From Buxus sempervirens (Eukaryota > Streptophyta > Magnoliopsida > Buxales > Buxaceae), in the NCBI GenBank assembly GCA_947561395.2, contig OX387183.1, forward strand, positions 40,468,901-40,532,900: a DNA stretch of 64,000 nucleotides, given 5' to 3'. The notes below the pieces were generated by a model, which was not told where the DNA came from, searched no databases, and saw only the letters and a program-made list of their open reading frames with translations. Shown here piece after piece: positions 12,531 through 22,828 of the stretch (position 1 is its first letter; each line of letters starts with the position of its first letter). The position numbers and the translations under genes were made by a program.

Positions 12531-13160
12531 TTTTTTTGTTTTTTGGAAACATAAAAAGGCATATACTGATATATAATTAAATGTAATGACGCTCTGAAAG
12601 GATCATCAACCCCATCTGAACATCAATCCGGCGCCATATCACAAGCATCCGTGATCTGCAAATACCACACATATACTACCAGTACAGTAAACAGCTCAAA
12701 TCCACCCATTAAACCCACATAACAAGAGCAACTAGGGAAAAGAAAACAAGAGAAGAAATAAACCACATCTAAAGCATCTTCATGACTTCATCCATGGACG
12801 AGGTTTACTCCAATCCTTGAAGATCTCAGAAATAGGACCTGGGGCTCCTCTCAAAGTCATCCCTTAGCATCATATAATCCCTACCTGGGGCCTTCATCAT
12901 TTTAGCCCTCCTAGCCCTGCAACAATGGGAACAGCAACAGAGAAAAGCCAGAAGAAGAGCCATGCCCAAGGCCACAGGCACCCCCACTCGGAGCCAGCGA
13001 TACCCTCTCTCCGGTGGAAGCAGCTCGTCAAACTTCGCTAGCAGAAACTCCCAAAACTTCTCCAACAGCTGCACAAACTCCATCAGCTTCTCCAATAGAA
13101 ATTCCTTCACACTCTTGGCGCCCATCTCCACCAGATGCCAAAACTCCTCCACCTTCTCCA
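12531..13160 (-). mobile_element. Poly(A)-tailed retrocopy of a host mRNA in LTR C
   Basis: A 630-bp insert flanked by a perfect 20-bp direct repeat, ACAATGGGCTCAGGATAGCC (12511-12530 and 13161-13180). The left edge is TTTTTTTGTTTTTTGG, which is an A-rich tail on the minus strand. A long TSD plus an A tail is the mark of LINE-mediated retroposition. On the minus strand it holds a coding frame (stop at 12826-12828) and ~295 bp of 3' untranslated sequence. The frame is open right up to the 5' breakpoint, so the copy is probably 5'-truncated. Confidence 0.85.
12826..13125 (-). CDS. 99-aa cysteine-rich single-pass membrane protein (retrogene ORF)
   Basis: I chose the first in-frame ATG (13123-13125). 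The frame is open further upstream through the TSD into the LTR but has no ATG there. Residues 1-40 are Lys/Glu/Phe-rich and look amphipathic helical. A hydrophobic segment at ~47-65 (VGVPVALGMALLLAFL) should span a membrane and is followed directly by CCCSHCC, a likely palmitoylation cluster, and by basic residues. The C-terminus reads KAPGRDY...FERSPRSYF. I recall similar KAPGR...SYF tails in small uncharacterised plant proteins but cannot assign a function. No stop or frameshift interrupts it, which argues for recent insertion or a chance lack of hits. Expression is unknown; the only nearby promoter would be LTR sequence. Confidence 0.55.
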   Translation of the reverse strand: MGAKSVKEFLLEKLMEFVQLLEKFWEFLLAKFDELLPPERGYRWLRVGVPVALGMALLLAFLCCCSHCCRARRAKMMKAPGRDYMMLRDDFERSPRSYF

Positions 13161-14980
13161 ACAATGGGCTCAGGATAGCCCAAACAACCTTATAGGGTCG
13201 GGTCAGGCCGGCTCGAGTCGGAGCGGATCCAACTGGGTCCAAAAATTCTATTTTTTAAGTTATTTCAAAACTGCCCGTATTTGTTATACGGGCTGGCCTA
13301 GCCCGTAAATGTAATACAGTTCAGGCCTGCCCGTATAGTAAATACGAGCACGCCCAGACCATAGTGTAAATACGGGCTCCATCCGATTTTATATTTTTGC
13401 ACTAATTTCGGCCGGGATCAATTTAGTTGGCTTCTTGGGGTGTTCCGCAGCTTTTGTTGTGGTTTTTCAGTTATCTCACAGTGATGAAATGCCTTGTTTT
13501 TAGTTTTACATCTTCACTTTTTCTTTTCGATATTTTGCCAAAAGGAGTGATCCTATCTTTTCCCCGTCGATTTACGCCGCTTGCAAACCTGCATGGGTAA
13601 AGACCTAAGAAGGGAGAGAGGTGAAGAATCAACGAATACAACATGAATATTAAGGAGGACAGACCCCTCCATAAAAAAGTATCAAATAAAGACAGCTAAA
13701 CATAGCTTATTCATTAAATCCCTTACCTATTTTACCAACTTAGCTCTCCTCCCATTCTTGTGTAGAGATCCCACCTTCCGTGGGGTCTCTCGTGGCGTGC
13801 AAATGAAGAACAAATAAGTTAGCAAAGATATAACAAAATAAACGCTAAGAATAACTTAAAAGCAAAGTGGCCGGAATAGCCTGATTCTTATATATGTTAA
13901 ATACAAAGTTGTGGGGAGGCTTACAGTGCTATTACTACCTTGTTCTAAGGTATGGAGGTTCTCCGAGAGATTTTGGCAGCGCTTCCGCACTCCCGTTGAT
14001 TTCCCAAAATAGAGTTGAAGAGGGTTCGGTTGCCTTTAGTTAGACAGGATGGAAGAAAGGAGACACTGGTAGGGTATAAGGGCAAAATGGGTATTTTCTG
14101 GGTTGGCGGGGTTTTGGCAGAGCCTGGGCAGAGGTTGGACGTGGAAAAGGCAGAAGAAAAGGGGGAGAGAGCTTGGGGGGCCACATGGGCAGAAAATAAG
14201 ATATTTTAATGAATATCATTATTTTAATCAAGATTTTTATTTTTGTTGTCTTTTTCTGTTTTTGCACCACATGGGTAGTTTTCTTGAAATTTCAACTGCC
14301 CATAACTTCTTCGTCCGAACTCCGATTCGAGTAAACTTAGTGTCATCGGAACCAGCTCGGAATCCACTATCCAGTGGGATTAAGTTTTGTAGCTGAATTG
14401 GGGGTGAGCAAAAAGTCAACTTTTCACCCCCCAAAAGTTTGACTGGCTCATAACTCTCTCATCCGGACCTCGATTCCAGCAAACTTAGTTGCGTTAGAAC
14501 CATGTCGAAGTGCTCTTTTTAATGAGATGAAGTTTGATGGCCAATTAACCTTAGATAAAAAAGTTAATTTTTGACCCCTCAAGGTTTGACTTTTTGTTTT
14601 CTATCTTTTAGGAGTGCAAAAATCAGGTGTCTAGAGCATGGATTGTGGAGGAACGTAAATTGCACGTATTACGTTTTATATATGCACATCGGATTAAATT
14701 GATAGAGATGTTAGTGCGGAAGAAGGATGAGATTTCCACGTGGAAGACTCCTGTTTGTGGTTACATTGAAGAGAAAATCCAAGCGAATTTCCCTTGGGCT
14801 CTTGGTTATGGTGTATTACGATGTTCAGATTCTGAATATGAATTTAGAACTGATGATGATGATTTTTATGTCGATCTACAGAAGTACGAGTGTACCTGCA
14901 AACGGTGGCAGATGACTGGCATACCGTGTGCACATACATGTGCTGTCTTGAAAACGAAGAACCTCAGTCTCTACGACTAT

Positions 14981-17928
14981 TGTGAGACATGGAAAAATCA
15001 CCAAGATGATTCCCTCCGTCAACACACGGGCTCAACGAAAATGGGAGAGTCGCCACCATCCAATCTTAAGGTGTGAATAAGCACCAAAAATCATCAAAAA
15101 GAGCTAAAAGGCAAATACTAGAGTAAAAATAATTCTACTTGAAAATAAAATCCAGAGATGGGTAAGGGGATTAGATTATGAATGGGGGAAGGTGTTAGGC
15201 ACCCCCATTCACCCACACAAGGTGGTTGCCAAGTGTTGTTCATGCTCAAAAAATAAGAAAGTTTGCTAAAATAATCAAAAACATTGAAAAAAGATTAAAC
15301 AAATGTATGATGCTTTCACATGAGAAATCCAATGAATACCAGATCCTCTTTTATGTTAGTATCACTTCTGAGATATCACCATTAAGTGGAAATCAAAGCA
15401 AAACTTGAATAAAACCAAGTTGAGACAAATCCGGAAAATTCGGTGAAAGCCAGAGTCATTTGTCTTGAGATCATTCAAATCAAGTTTAAATAGAATCAAA
15501 CCAAATCCATTTGAAAGATTATGATAAAAAGAAGACTCATGCAAATTTTGATTAAATCTGGTTAAAATCCTAGGAGTTATTCTCCTTTGAAATCTGCTGC
15601 TGGAAATAGTTAAAAGTAACAGGTGGGCAACTTTGGAAATTCATTTGGAAAAATTGGCCTCATATAAATCCGTGAAATTTGGCATGAATTAAGTATGTAT
15701 GGCCATCTTTCAAATGAAACTAGCCTCATACAAAATTCATCCGGATGTGCCTTGGGTGACCTCCTGAACAGGCTCCGAGGATCACAGATTAACCCAAAAA
15801 AGTGTTGTTGAGCAGTTCTGAGCAAATCGGTCACCCACAACACAAATCAAATCAAAAAATTATGAAACCAACTGGATTTGAAATTAGACTTCTGATGGAA
15901 AACACAAAAACATAAATCACTCGAATCGGACTTAAAACAAACACCTGGCGCTCAGTCAAAGTGACAGGTTCTACAATCAGACCTGAACTGACCAATCAAC
16001 TTCGACTGAGTGGTGTCAAAAATACACTAAATAAAAATTGATGAAATTTTACAGGAATAAACTAGACAACTGCACCTTTCCCATGGGTTTGAAATCACTC
16101 CAAAAAGCATCCGGATGATGAAGTTATGAGTGTCCGAAGTTAGGGTACAGATGCTGTCCCGTTTTACCACTTTTAAGTAAAATCAATTCAAATCAGTGAT
16201 TGGATGTGTGTGATCCGTGCAATATAAATCAAAACCACTTGAAAAAGTATTGGAGAACCTCTAGAAAGAAATCGGGCACAAGTTTGACTCACCATTCTCT
16301 CCGATTGGAAAGAATATGCCAAAAACCCCAAAAGTGAGCAAAAATGCCCAAAATCAAGAGGTTAGACCTAGAAGTCTTCAATACTCAAAAAGAACTTGCT
16401 TAAAATCATTTTGAAAATCATTGAGATACATCCCAGAATTGCTTGGGGCTATTTATTTCAGATCTATCACAATGAATGCAATAGATCCGAAATACCAGCC
16501 GATTCTGACAAAAAACAAGTGCAATATGTGTATATGTGTAAAAATCATTTCTTCAAATATAACCACACATAGCATTCATATCAATCAAATGGGGTTCTAA
16601 AAAAACCTAGGGTTCCGTTCCATTCTCGTTTCCCTTAGTTCTCTCTCCTCGTTGAATGGTTCTTCGAGATAATCTTGGGGTACGTTGAATCTGAAACGGT
16701 TTTCATAGAATCAAAAGGCTTTTCAACAAGGTTCTAACACTAAGGATCAATCCTCAGTCTCGTTTCCCCTAGATACCGCCTTCACGTTTTACGGCTAGGG
16801 GGAGTTTTGAGGTACCTTGAGTGGAGGAAGGGTTTGCATACACAAAGATTAGGCCATTATTCTATAGAAAGGTAGAAGAAAAGAACTAACCCTAGAATGT
16901 AAAGACTAAAAAATAAAGAGGGATTTAGGCTTACCTGGGTGTCTGAAAGCAATGCGGCAGCGGTTCCCTTCTTCACTCGGAGGTCTTCAATCTCCAACTT
17001 ATTGGTCATTTGCTTAAGGAGGAGCCTCCTATTTATAGGCAAAGGCTAGGGTTATGGGGAACCCTAATGGTAGACGCAAAATGATGTCTAGAATCCCCCA
17101 CACTTAACCCTAGGGTTATTTCCGAGATTTCCACTCCTTAAATGAAGGATATGATGGTAAAAAGTGAAGACTCTCGGAAAACCCTAATTTTAAGCAAAAA
17201 CCTTGTATCCGATAACTCAGGTTGGATACAAGCAATTCTCTTTGTATCCGACATTATCTGTCAGATACAATAAAGATCTTTTGTATCCAACATTATTTGT
17301 CGAATACAATAAAGATGTTTTGTATTCGACATTATCTGTCGGATACCAAAAAAAGAAGCTTTTATCCGAATTTTAACACATGTAATACTTATTTACATGT
17401 AATATCATTTAAGTAAATGTCCTTGTATTTTTTAATCTCCATTTACTTAAGATATTACATGTAAATAAGCAAACACCCCACCCCCCCCCCCCCCATTTGC
17501 ACCCATTAAAAATAGTTCCAAACCCAAATTCCAAGTGAATAAAAAGTCAACTTTCCAGTTCCAGGCTAAATTCCGGTTTTTCAGGCCTGGTAAAAAGATT
17601 CAATATATTAAAACCAAGGTATTCGTCAAGATTTAAAATCTCAAAAAATTCTTTTATGCAATAACATGGCTAAAAACCTGATTACCGGGAAAAATTATCT
17701 TGAAATCTTGCTTTAAAAAATATTTCATTTTCTGGGGTCAAAAGTCAACAAAATTCACCCGGAAAAAGTTTGACTTTGTACAAAAGATTGAATTCGGGCA
17801 TTTTCCTTTGCGGTTTTGGATTCAAATGGGTTAAGGATCTCAAACCCAATGCAAAGAATTGAAAATTCCAATAAAATATTTCTCTCCTTCAAGATTTATC
17901 AAAATCGTGCAATTTTGGGGTGTTTACA
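14981..17928 (+). mobile_element. Solo LTR D (gypsy-type, 2.95 kb) in mudrA
   Basis: Starts TGTGAGACATGG and ends GGGGTGTTTACA, flanked by perfect 5-bp duplications ACTAT (14976-14980 and 17929-17933). Deletion restores codons LYDYVEECYH of the transposase. GAGTCGCCAC lies 66 bp in, and GGGAAGGTGTTAGGCACC at about 15186, both shared with LTR E at 51324. It carries four hairpin repeats (17207-17352) and a 14-C run at 17481-17494. No internal coding domains. Confidence 0.87.
17207..17352. repeat. Four tandem GTATCCG hairpin units in LTR D
   Basis: Four units of about 29 bp, each an inverted repeat of the form TTGTATCCGACA...TGTCGGATACAA, starting near 17207, 17252, 17281 and 17321 and separated by short A/T-rich spacers such as AATAAAGAT. 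Some positions change in both arms of a unit, keeping pairing. The design matches the hairpins in LTR A. Confidence 0.75.
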
Positions 17929-18215
17929 ACTATGTCGAAGAATGCTACCACACCAGCACGCAGGAGCGGATATATGTCTAGTTGATGCATCCAGTACAGT
18001 CTCATGACATGCCTGACATAGAATGCATTACTGTTCAGTCTGTTGCTGATTCAAGTGATACGCCACAAATGACATTGCCACCTAAGACCTCAAGACGCCC
18101 TGGCCGTCCAAGGCAGAAGCGGATTGAGTCTCAATTCCAAGACAAGAGGCCAAAAAATTGTTCTCGTTGCCACAGGGCAGGACACAATCGGTCTACTTGT
18201 AGAGCTGCAATCTAA

Positions 18216-19143
18216 CGAGCATGTGCTGCTGCGTCGCACGCTTGTACGAAGGTCGTTCAATCTTATGTGTTGATAACAATGGAAATTTCTAATGCATAAC
18301 TTAATTTCTGGCAATCATGAATTATATGTAGGTACACAACCACGAAGATAGGTGGAAGACGAAGTTGAAGTGCTCGACTGCGGACAATTAAGAACGCTTT
18401 CTATGTTTCGTGTTGGATTAAGACAGTCATTCTTTATGAAACGATCATTTGAACAATTATTTGTGTTGATAATAAATATTGTTTGTTTGTTGGCTACTTT
18501 TTAACAGTGAAGGCATTACAACTTTCACGACTTTTATTTATGTTGAGAATAAATATTCTTTACAATACCAATCATTTGAACATGTCTGTGGATAAAATAA
18601 ATGTTTTGTTTGTTGCTATTGTATTTATGCAATTCGGTAACCTAACACTAGTGATATACCATTTCTCCCTTGAAAAATTAAATGTTTTGTTTGTTGCTAA
18701 AGCACAGTGCCACGTGTATCCCCCCGACTCAAGTAATATTGTGCATTGGCATTTGAATTGTTAGAACATCACAAATCAGTCCACAAATCCATGTAAGTAA
18801 TTCCACTAACGTGTATGTAACAGGCTGAATGCCCAATACTCCACGAGGACCAAAGCTTGGGCAAGGAGGATCTTTACTCGGAATTTTGGGATATTGAGCC
18901 TGTACGATGACAGTTGCTTTAGATTTTTTTTGGTAGCCTATGGCATTAATTAGAAGAACTTTGTAATGTTAGAACGATGCTTGCAACAGAAGTCGACCAG
19001 AAAATCATGTTCCATCACGCTTGATACAAACCAATCCCAAAAATTAAATATGGGATACAAGCAAAATCAACATCGAATATAAGCATACTCTTGCGGGGAT
19101 ACAGCCTACAAGCTAAGTCATATAGGGTTAAGAACACGATACT
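18216..19143. other. MULE spacer between mudrA and the minus-strand gene
   Basis: A/T-rich, with no supported exon. Two isolated iteron-like words (GGGATACAAGC at ~19052 and GGGGATACAGCC at ~19098) lie at its right side. The convergent ends of mudrA (+) and the next gene (-) flank it. Confidence 0.5.
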
Positions 19144-19550
19144 TCACTCTTCGTCCGACATGTCTGACCCAAACAAATACGTTGGATCGGCCAAGATGGA
19201 CTGAACTACTTCGTTAGATAGCGGACCTTGCCCCTGGTCCTCCGTTGCTTCTCTATGAATTTTGAGATTGTAGTAGCGAGCCTTCCGCATATACATCCTG
19301 CACATCTCGCGTCATATGCAGTTCACGGCTGCTTCATATTCCTGCGCGTTTGTGCGGGGCATGTCTTTTGCACGTCGCTTGGGGATTGGTGCACCAAGTT
19401 CACGCAAGTCTTCCGCATACCACTCGTTTAGATTATTATCGAACTTCCACTCATGCTTCAATGTCTCGAAGAATAAGCGTGGATCTCGTTTTGTACGCTC
19501 ATAATCAATGTCATATGCCCAAATTATGCCGTAATTGTGGTCACCATATG

Positions 19551-21670
19551 CACTACAAAAAAACAGGGTTCTAGCGGCGGTAGACAATTACCACCACTAA
19601 AAGAGCTTAAATACACTTAAGCGGTGGAAGACAGTTTACTGCCGTTGAAAGAAGTTTTTAGCGGCGGTAAAGGTCTACAGCCGCAAAATGAATGGCGCGC
19701 GCTTCATTTTCCCGCGCGAAGGTTTGGCGCGTTTGTTTACCGGCGGTAGAGCCGCCGGTAATAACAAAAACTACCGCCGGTTAAAACAATATTTCTTATG
19801 TTTTTTTTTCTTAATTAAAATATATTTTTAGCGGCGGGAATAGCTTACCGCCGCTAAAAAGGGAATAATTGACTCGCCAGGAATGGGGTTTTAGTTACCG
19901 CCGCTAAAAGGGAAGAAGTCCAACCGCGTGGAATGGGTTTTTAGCGGCGGTAACTAATTACCGCATGGAATGGTTTTTTAGCGGTAGTAACTAATTACCG
20001 CTGCTAAAAGGAACGGTCAAACCGCGTGAAATGGGTTTTTAGCGGCGGTAATTAGTTACCGCCGCTAAAAGGTTATCGCCCCTGTCGCGCGAAATTGATT
20101 TTTAGCGGTGGTAACTAATTACCGCCACTAAAAAGGTATAAAACCCCAAATCACGCGATTTGGGGTTTTCTTCTCTGTGTTTTGCATTTTCCGGCCGTTT
20201 TCTCTCATAAATCTGGGTTGCTTGCTGCCGGAATTTGGTCGTCGCCGTTCTCATTCACAAAGCCGCCGTGCTGAGACTTTTATAAGAACGCATACTCGAA
20301 AAGATGGCACACCAATCAATGATGAAGCAACTGACAAGATAGTAAGTTATTTCCTCTTATTGTAGGTATAATTGTAGCATACGATTAACTTTATTAGCAT
20401 CTATTTTGATAACTCAATGATTGCATAAATATTTTTTTCAGGATCAAATGCGAACTATCATGGAACAAGGCACACCAGATTCGACAGCCCGAGATGATGT
20501 ATATACTCAAGTCATGGGGCATGACACACATGGCAGGGTGCGGTGTTGTGGGTTTGGCCACACGCCCACTAGGCTGTGGGGTGGTAGTGCATCCTCGAGT
20601 ACGTCATCTCGGTATGTCGATATGGATGAATTTAATAGGATGCGAGAACAATTGCAACGTACAGAAGAGCGGCTAGAAGAAGAGATGCGACAACGACAAA
20701 CAATTGAAGCAACTATTGCACAGCATGCCAGAGAATTTGAAGAATTTAGAAACTTAATGATGAGTAACCGTCAAACACAGGTATTATATAAATGCCTTAC
20801 AAAAATACATATAGCACAAATTCATATCATCTTTATATTTAAATACCACACTTAATGATCTTTGTTACAATTTATAGTCTCCTGGCGAAACTTCTGCAAA
20901 TGATAGGCCTCCTCGGGATTTTACTGACGCATGATTCATTCTTATTTTCATGCAAGGCTATTAAATTGATACAAGTTGCAATATCACTTGTTAATGGAAA
21001 CCATTAATTTACTGTTCTTTAGTTTAATTTATATGACATGAATGTTTGGAGTATTTTAATTTTATTAGAATCTCTTTTAATTCACTTTCTTCTTTGTAAT
21101 TGTTTTGCTCTATTTGTTATAAAATTTGCTACGAAATGAGGTATTTTACAGGATTTTCGGTCCACCTAATTATAGTTTTTGTATATGCAGGTAAAGGTTT
21201 TTAGCGGCGGTAATTACTGCCGCTAAAAGCCAAAAGTTTTAAGCGGCGGTAATTACCGACGCTTAAACCTGAGTCGTATTCTACTTATACAAAGTATTAG
21301 CGGCGGTACTTACCGCCGCTAAAGGCATATGGAAGCACGTGACGATTTTAGCGGCGGTAATTACCACCACTAATAGAAGGTATTAGCAGCGGTAAATGTT
21401 TACGCCGTTAAAAATTTCTTATTACCCGACGGAAAAACCCGCCGGTAAAAAGGGTTTTAACGGCGGTAATTACCGCCGCTAAATTCCCGCCGTCTATTTC
21501 TCCGAAATAGCGGCAGTAATTTTGCTACCGCCGTTGTGGGCGTTGCCGATTCGTTTAGCGGCTCGGTATTAAGCGGCTGTAGGGTTTACTGCCGTTAAAT
21601 ATTTAATGGCGGTAATTTGACTTTTACCGGCAGGATTCTACCGCTGGTAAAAGTTGACTTTTTTGTAGTG
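19551..21670 (+). mobile_element. CACTA (En/Spm-type) non-autonomous element, 2.12 kb
   Basis: Termini CACTACAAAAAA and TTTTTTGTAGTG with the expected 3-bp duplication ATG (19548-19550 and 21671-21673). Both subterminal regions are packed with inverted copies of TAGCGGCGGTAA / TTACCGCCGCTA, the usual CACTA subterminal binding-site layout. Internally only the C-terminal exons of an accessory transposase gene remain, so it is an internal deletion derivative needing help in trans. Confidence 0.93.
20276..20934 (+). pseudogene. CACTA-encoded Transposase_24 (Ptta/En/Spm)-like remnant
   Basis: Exons ~20276-20341 (possibly starting further left near 20177), 20442-20780 and 20878-20934 with GT-AG borders. 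The protein reads ETFIRTHTRKDGTPIN, then a D-MR-IMEQG segment and VMGHDTHGRVRCCGFG, which I recognise as the conserved C-terminal block of plant transposase family PF03004. A Glu/Arg-rich coiled coil follows (residues from MDEFNRMREQLQ, ~20620-20760), then a short tail to a TGA at 20932-20934. Only the C-terminal third of a normal protein is present and no TNP2-type transposase is seen. The surviving exons are free of stops. Confidence 0.75.
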
Positions 21671-21974
21671 ATGGATCATAATTACTAATGCGTAGTTTGT
21701 ACATGTTGTAATGCCGCCTTGCACCTACCGAGTGAATACGCTATTTGGACGCATCAAGATGCTTTTATATAGTGAAGCACGTGCCGGGTGTTATCATGCC
21801 AACGTGAAACACGTTGACCGTTTTTTGTATGCGGCATGAAGCACGGGGCCGATCTTCACCGTACACGCCCCTAAGCACGTTGGCAATACATCCATTCTTG
21901 CCAACGTGAAAGAACCACAATGACATTGAATTCTGACTAAAAAATCATATGACCACTTTTTCAAGTCCCCCAAT

Positions 21975-22590
21975 GATTGTGCATGTATCCACCTAAGTCG
22001 AAGCTTGTATCCCCCTAAGACCCTAGTTGTATCCCCATAAGTCACTGCTTGTATCCATTGAAGTCACTGCTTGTATCCACCTAAGTCACTACTTGTATCC
22101 CCCTAAGACCCTGGTTGTATCCACCTAAGTCACTGGTTGTATCCCCCTAAGACCCTGGTTGTATCCCCCTAAGTCACTGCTTGTATTCACCGAAGTCACT
22201 GCTTGTATCCCCCTAAGTCGAAGCTTGTATCCCCCTAAGACCCTGGTTGTATCCCCCTAAGTCACTGCTTATATCCACCGTAGTCATTGCTTGTATCCCC
22301 CTAAGACCCTGGTTGTATCCCCCTAAGTCACTGCTTGTATCCACCGAAGTCACTACTTGTATCCCCTGAAGTAGAAGCTTGTATCCCCTTAAGACCCTGG
22401 TTGTATCCCCCTAAGCCACTGCTTGTATCCCCCTAAGTAGAAGCTTGTATCCCCTTAAGACCTTGGTTGTATCCCCCTAAGTCACTGCTTGTATCCAACT
22501 AAGTCACTGCTTGTATCCCCCTAAGTAGAAGCTTGTATCCACCGAAGTCACTGCTTATATCCCCCTAAGACCCTAGTTGTATCCCTCGAA
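21975..22590 (-). repeat. Iteron array 2 (~26 units of ~23 bp, inverted orientation)
   Basis: Tandem units TGTATCCCCCTAAGTCACTG alternating with TGTATCCCCCTAAGACCCTG. The two types tend to alternate in a higher-order pattern. It is the largest of the three arrays and inverted relative to arrays 1 and 3. It lies upstream of the GRF gene TATA box. Units abut without unique spacers, so it is not CRISPR-like. Confidence 0.9.
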
Positions 22591-22787
22591 CCGAACTGAC
22601 CTCATGTGATTCGGTTTGGATTTTGATTATTTTACCTATTTTATTTACTCCGTACCTACAAAAACGTGACAGATGCTCTTGTATCCCCCTAAACACGTTG
22701 GCCGAGCTTCACCATACGCGCCATTAAGCACGTTGGCACACCATCAATTTTGCATGCGTGAAAGCAGCACAATGACATTGAATTCTC

Positions 22788-22795
22788 TATAAATA
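22788..22795 (+). promoter_or_regulatory. TATA box of the GRF zinc-finger gene
   Basis: TATAAATA lies 34 bp before the ATG at 22829 and directly downstream of iteron array 2 and its flanking repeat. The spacing implies a very short leader. Inferred from position and sequence only. Confidence 0.5.
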
Positions 22796-22828
22796 CTCAT
22801 ACGCCATGCTTTTTCAGGATCGAGAAGC

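Larger units (their letters stand above)
11888..14635 (+). mobile_element. Solo LTR C (gypsy-type, 2.75 kb) in mudrA
   Basis: Flanked by perfect 5-bp duplications GCATG (11883-11887 and 14636-14640). Deleting it with one copy restores codons ESFKAWIVEE across the junction. The termini are decayed (TATGCGCACC... and ...GGTGTCTAGA), apparently from a TGTAGACACC-type LTR. GAGTCGCCAC lies 70 bp from the start. It shares long diverged blocks with LTR A, such as GGGAAGTCCG-AGACACCCC and the region around CCGAACTCCGATT near the 3' end. A 630-bp retrocopy (12531-13160) is nested inside. Confidence 0.85.
7840..18215 (+). pseudogene. mudrA: mudrA-like MULE transposase, broken by three solo LTRs
   Basis: Pieces: exon 1 7840-8177, intron 8178-8254 (GT...AG), then one long exon in four parts: 8255-9270, 11656-11887, 14641-14980, 17934-18215. 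Removing B, C and D with one TSD copy each restores a continuous frame across all three junctions, about 735 codons. Exon 1 reads like the usual N-terminal FHFGGEI/YRGGS segment. In the 308-codon frame at 8349-9275 there is a MuDR DNA-binding region (residues ~1-75) and the DDE core with Asp212 (IDGSH) and Asp274 (ISDRNP), then CFRHL. The third acidic residue is probably the Glu of NIAESF (~11870). A SWIM finger (CTCKRW...PCAH, ~14890-14935) and a zinc knuckle CX2CX4HX4C near the C-terminus (~18160-18200) follow. Besides the insertions there are in-frame stops at 7861-7863 (TGA) and 17979-17981 (TAG). It would have catalysed MULE excision and integration in the nucleus; this copy is dead. Confidence 0.92.
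19144..21724 (-). pseudogene. Unrecognised MULE gene, 3' exon split by a CACTA element
   Basis: Coding parts 21671-21724 and 19144-19550. Removing the CACTA with one ATG duplication joins them in frame across SNYDPYGDHNYGIIWAYDID. The exon seems to begin after an acceptor AG at 21725-21727 and ends at a TGA (19144-19146) after SDMSDEE. One in-frame TGA after EAAVNC is probably a decayed Arg codon, because the sense frame resumes as REMCRMYMRKARYYN. The protein part is hydrophilic and rich in Tyr, Arg and Glu, ~150 residues. I recognise no domain. Its place beside mudrA suggests an element-encoded accessory protein. Upstream exons were not found, possibly lost under iteron array 2. Confidence 0.6.
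21838..22800 (+). repeat. ~115-bp direct repeat flanking iteron array 2
   Basis: The stretch around TTCACCGTACACGCCCC and AATGACATTGAATTCT at ~21850-21955 recurs at ~22700-22800 as TTCACCATACGCGCCAT...AATGACATTGAATTCT. The right copy ends in the TATA box of the GRF gene; the left copy has no TATA word at the same place. The array lies exactly between the copies. Confidence 0.7.

Noticed and set aside
12826-13242. 138-codon version of the retrogene frame
   Set aside because: Its apparent start is a TTG; there is no ATG upstream of 13125 and the first part is LTR sequence, so I annotate 99 codons.
21975-22590. CRISPR-like array
   Set aside because: Units of ~23 bp abut directly with no unique spacers, and the context is a plant transposon.
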